Below, in pieces: positions 6,101-6,147 of a DNA stretch of 6,147 nt; position 1 is the first letter of the stretch, and every line of letters starts with the position of its first letter. The DNA is taken from the NCBI GenBank assembly GCA_017938055.1, contig JAGBCG010000175.1:1-6147 (forward strand), in the 5' to 3' direction. The notes below the pieces were generated by a model. That model was not told the DNA's origin. It made no database searches and was given only the letters and a program-made list of their open reading frames with translations. This stretch comes from Clostridia bacterium (lineage in GTDB: Bacteria > Bacillota > Clostridia > Oscillospirales > CAG-382). The position numbers and the translations under genes were made by a program.

Positions 6101-6147
6101 ACTCCTTGTGCATGAAATAATAATATAGAGTGCAACAAACTCCTTGT
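6101..6147 (-). repeat. 9-bp direct repeat upstream of asnB, one copy being its ribosome binding site
   Basis: ACAAGGAGT occurs twice on the minus strand, at 6147-6139 and 6109-6101. The second copy supplies the asnB Shine-Dalgarno sequence; the first looks like another ribosome binding site but has no clear start codon at the right distance apart from a TTG. Between them lies AT-rich TATATTATTATT, which could hold a -10 box, though its -35 would fall outside the window. All that can be said of 6096-6147 is that it is the asnB upstream region, possibly containing the last codons of a preceding gene. Confidence 0.4.

Noticed and set aside
6096..6147. C-terminal end of an upstream gene overlapping the asnB ribosome binding site
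   Set aside because: A minus-strand frame is open from the edge to a TAA just before asnB, but only about 15 codons are visible and the other frames are open too, so it cannot be called.
1..6147. CRISPR array, tRNA or rRNA genes, transposase or integrase, phage genes
   Set aside because: No regularly spaced repeats, no cloverleaf-like or rRNA-like sequence, and no mobile-element protein motifs were seen; the six genes and short gaps account for the window.

Overview
The window reads as a conserved chromosomal stretch from a Gram-positive anaerobe, most likely a clostridium of the Oscillospiraceae/Ruminococcus kind. The signs are moderately AT-rich intergenic DNA, strong AGGAG-type ribosome binding sites before every gene, TTGACA/TATAAT promoters, and a short NifU scaffold paired with a NifS-type desulfurase, which is typical of clostridia. 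The genus is inference. All six genes lie on the minus strand, so the window is best read from right to left; I see no believable gene on the plus strand.

In transcription order: asnB (6095-4227) is a complete glutamine-hydrolysing asparagine synthetase of the Bacillus AsnO type. An intergenic stretch of 285 bases follows, with a small hairpin after asnB and a perfect consensus promoter for the next gene. acpP (3941-3717) is a stand-alone acyl carrier protein that ends in tandem hairpins with a T-tract. An intergenic stretch of about 250 bases then holds the promoter and leader of a three-gene unit: nifS (cysteine desulfurase, 3465-2272), nifU (Fe-S scaffold, 2249-1794) and rpiB (ribose-5-phosphate isomerase B / RpiB-LacA-LacB family, 1769-1311). 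The gaps between these three genes are only 22 and 24 bases, so one transcript is likely. It ends at a 9-bp hairpin (1270-1291) whose T-tract overlaps the -35 region of the promoter for the last gene, tex (from 1208, running off the left edge). Only the first 402 codons of tex are present.

Together these genes cover housekeeping: NifS takes sulfur from cysteine and NifU assembles it into Fe-S clusters; RpiB serves the pentose phosphate pathway; AcpP carries acyl chains; AsnB makes asparagine or a related amide; Tex is an RNA-binding accessory protein of transcription. I do not see a new defence, mobile or biosynthetic system. The points most worth a second look are the Cys/His-rich tail of NifU, two inverted repeats sitting on promoter elements (nifS -10 and acpP -35), the structured nifS leader, and the fused rpiB terminator/tex promoter.
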